Position numbers and translations under genes: made by a program | In this document: positions 12,071 to 12,133 of the stretch, one piece after another | How the letters are laid out: every line of letters begins with the position of its first letter | How positions within the stretch are numbered: the stretch's first letter is position 1 | Notes under the pieces: generated by a model | The model's database searches: none | The model's input: the letters and a program-made list of their open reading frames with translations, nothing else | Told to the model about the DNA's origin: nothing | DNA from: Methylomonas sp. | Lineage (GTDB): Bacteria > Pseudomonadota > Gammaproteobacteria > Methylococcales > Methylomonadaceae | DNA length: 12,133 nt | Direction of reading: 5' to 3' | Assembly (NCBI RefSeq): GCF_023228165.1 | Contig: NZ_JALOBS010000063.1 | Location: 1 to 12,133, forward strand

Positions 12071-12133
12071 ATGAATCTTTCCAAGAAACAGTATTCTGAC
12101 GAGTTCAGAGAGCAAGCCCTGGCAAAAGTCTAC
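12071..12133 (+). mobile_element. IS3-family-type transposase OrfA, first 21 codons only
   Basis: The frame from ATG 12071 to the window end reads MNLSKKQYSDEFREQALAKV followed by Tyr. KKQYSDEFREQAL is the usual start of the helix-turn-helix OrfA of IS3-type elements (HTH_Tnp_1 type), which binds the terminal repeats. Only the beginning is visible, so family placement within IS3 or related groups and intactness are unknown. Confidence 0.7.

Noticed and set aside
1..12133. CRISPR arrays, tRNA or rRNA genes, and riboswitches
   Set aside because: No regularly spaced repeats, cloverleaf-like sequences or known riboswitch cores were seen on either strand.

Overview
The window is dominated by a minus-strand nitrogen-fixation accessory operon. 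In transcription order, from about 9.45 kb down to 0.94 kb, it reads: nifV, a 55-codon small ORF, a nif-type cysE, a 169-aa helical-repeat ORF, two tiny membrane-protein ORFs (37 and 40 aa), nifW, nifZ, nifM, a second-type clpX, an 88-aa membrane protein, a glutaredoxin-BolA fusion, nifF, a Rieske protein and rseC. The backbone nifV-cysE-nifW-nifZ-nifM-clpX-nifF is the order known from the Azotobacter/Pseudomonas stutzeri major nif cluster, so the host is very probably a diazotrophic gammaproteobacterium. The cytochrome P460-family gene, the base composition and the gene set fit a Methylomonas-like methanotroph, but that is inference.

The operon has its own nitrogen-fixation promoter: a near-consensus sigma-54 -24/-12 element (9447 to 9432) sits 50 nt before the nifV start, and a perfect TGT-N10-ACA NifA-type upstream site lies about 120 bp upstream of the predicted transcription start. 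Many junctions are coupled (ATGA or TAATG overlaps), and three small hairpins punctuate intercistronic gaps. Functionally the operon makes homocitrate (NifV), supplies O-acetylserine for cysteine and sulfur (CysE), matures or stabilises nitrogenase proteins (NifW, NifZ, NifM), offers an unfoldase for protein turnover (ClpX), handles Fe-S clusters (Grx-BolA) and moves electrons (NifF, perhaps Rieske and RseC). Five products have no function I can assign: 55, 169, 37, 40 and 88 aa. Three of these look like small membrane proteins, and the 55-, 37- and 40-aa ORFs are easily missed by gene callers.

Left of the operon (1-936) is an incomplete REP-associated tyrosine transposase (RAYT) with a promoter and a 13-bp tandem repeat upstream of it. 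Right of nifV (9.55-12.13 kb) is an accessory, partly decayed zone: an orphan VapB-like antitoxin without vapC, some 600 bp with nothing recognisable, a DUF488 (YeaO-like) gene that has lost its middle, a nested palindromic element, a secreted cytochrome P460-family gene on the minus strand with a promoter and operator-like palindrome, a 100-aa plus-strand ORF of unknown function that seems to end early, and the first 21 codons of an IS3-type transposase OrfA running off the right edge.
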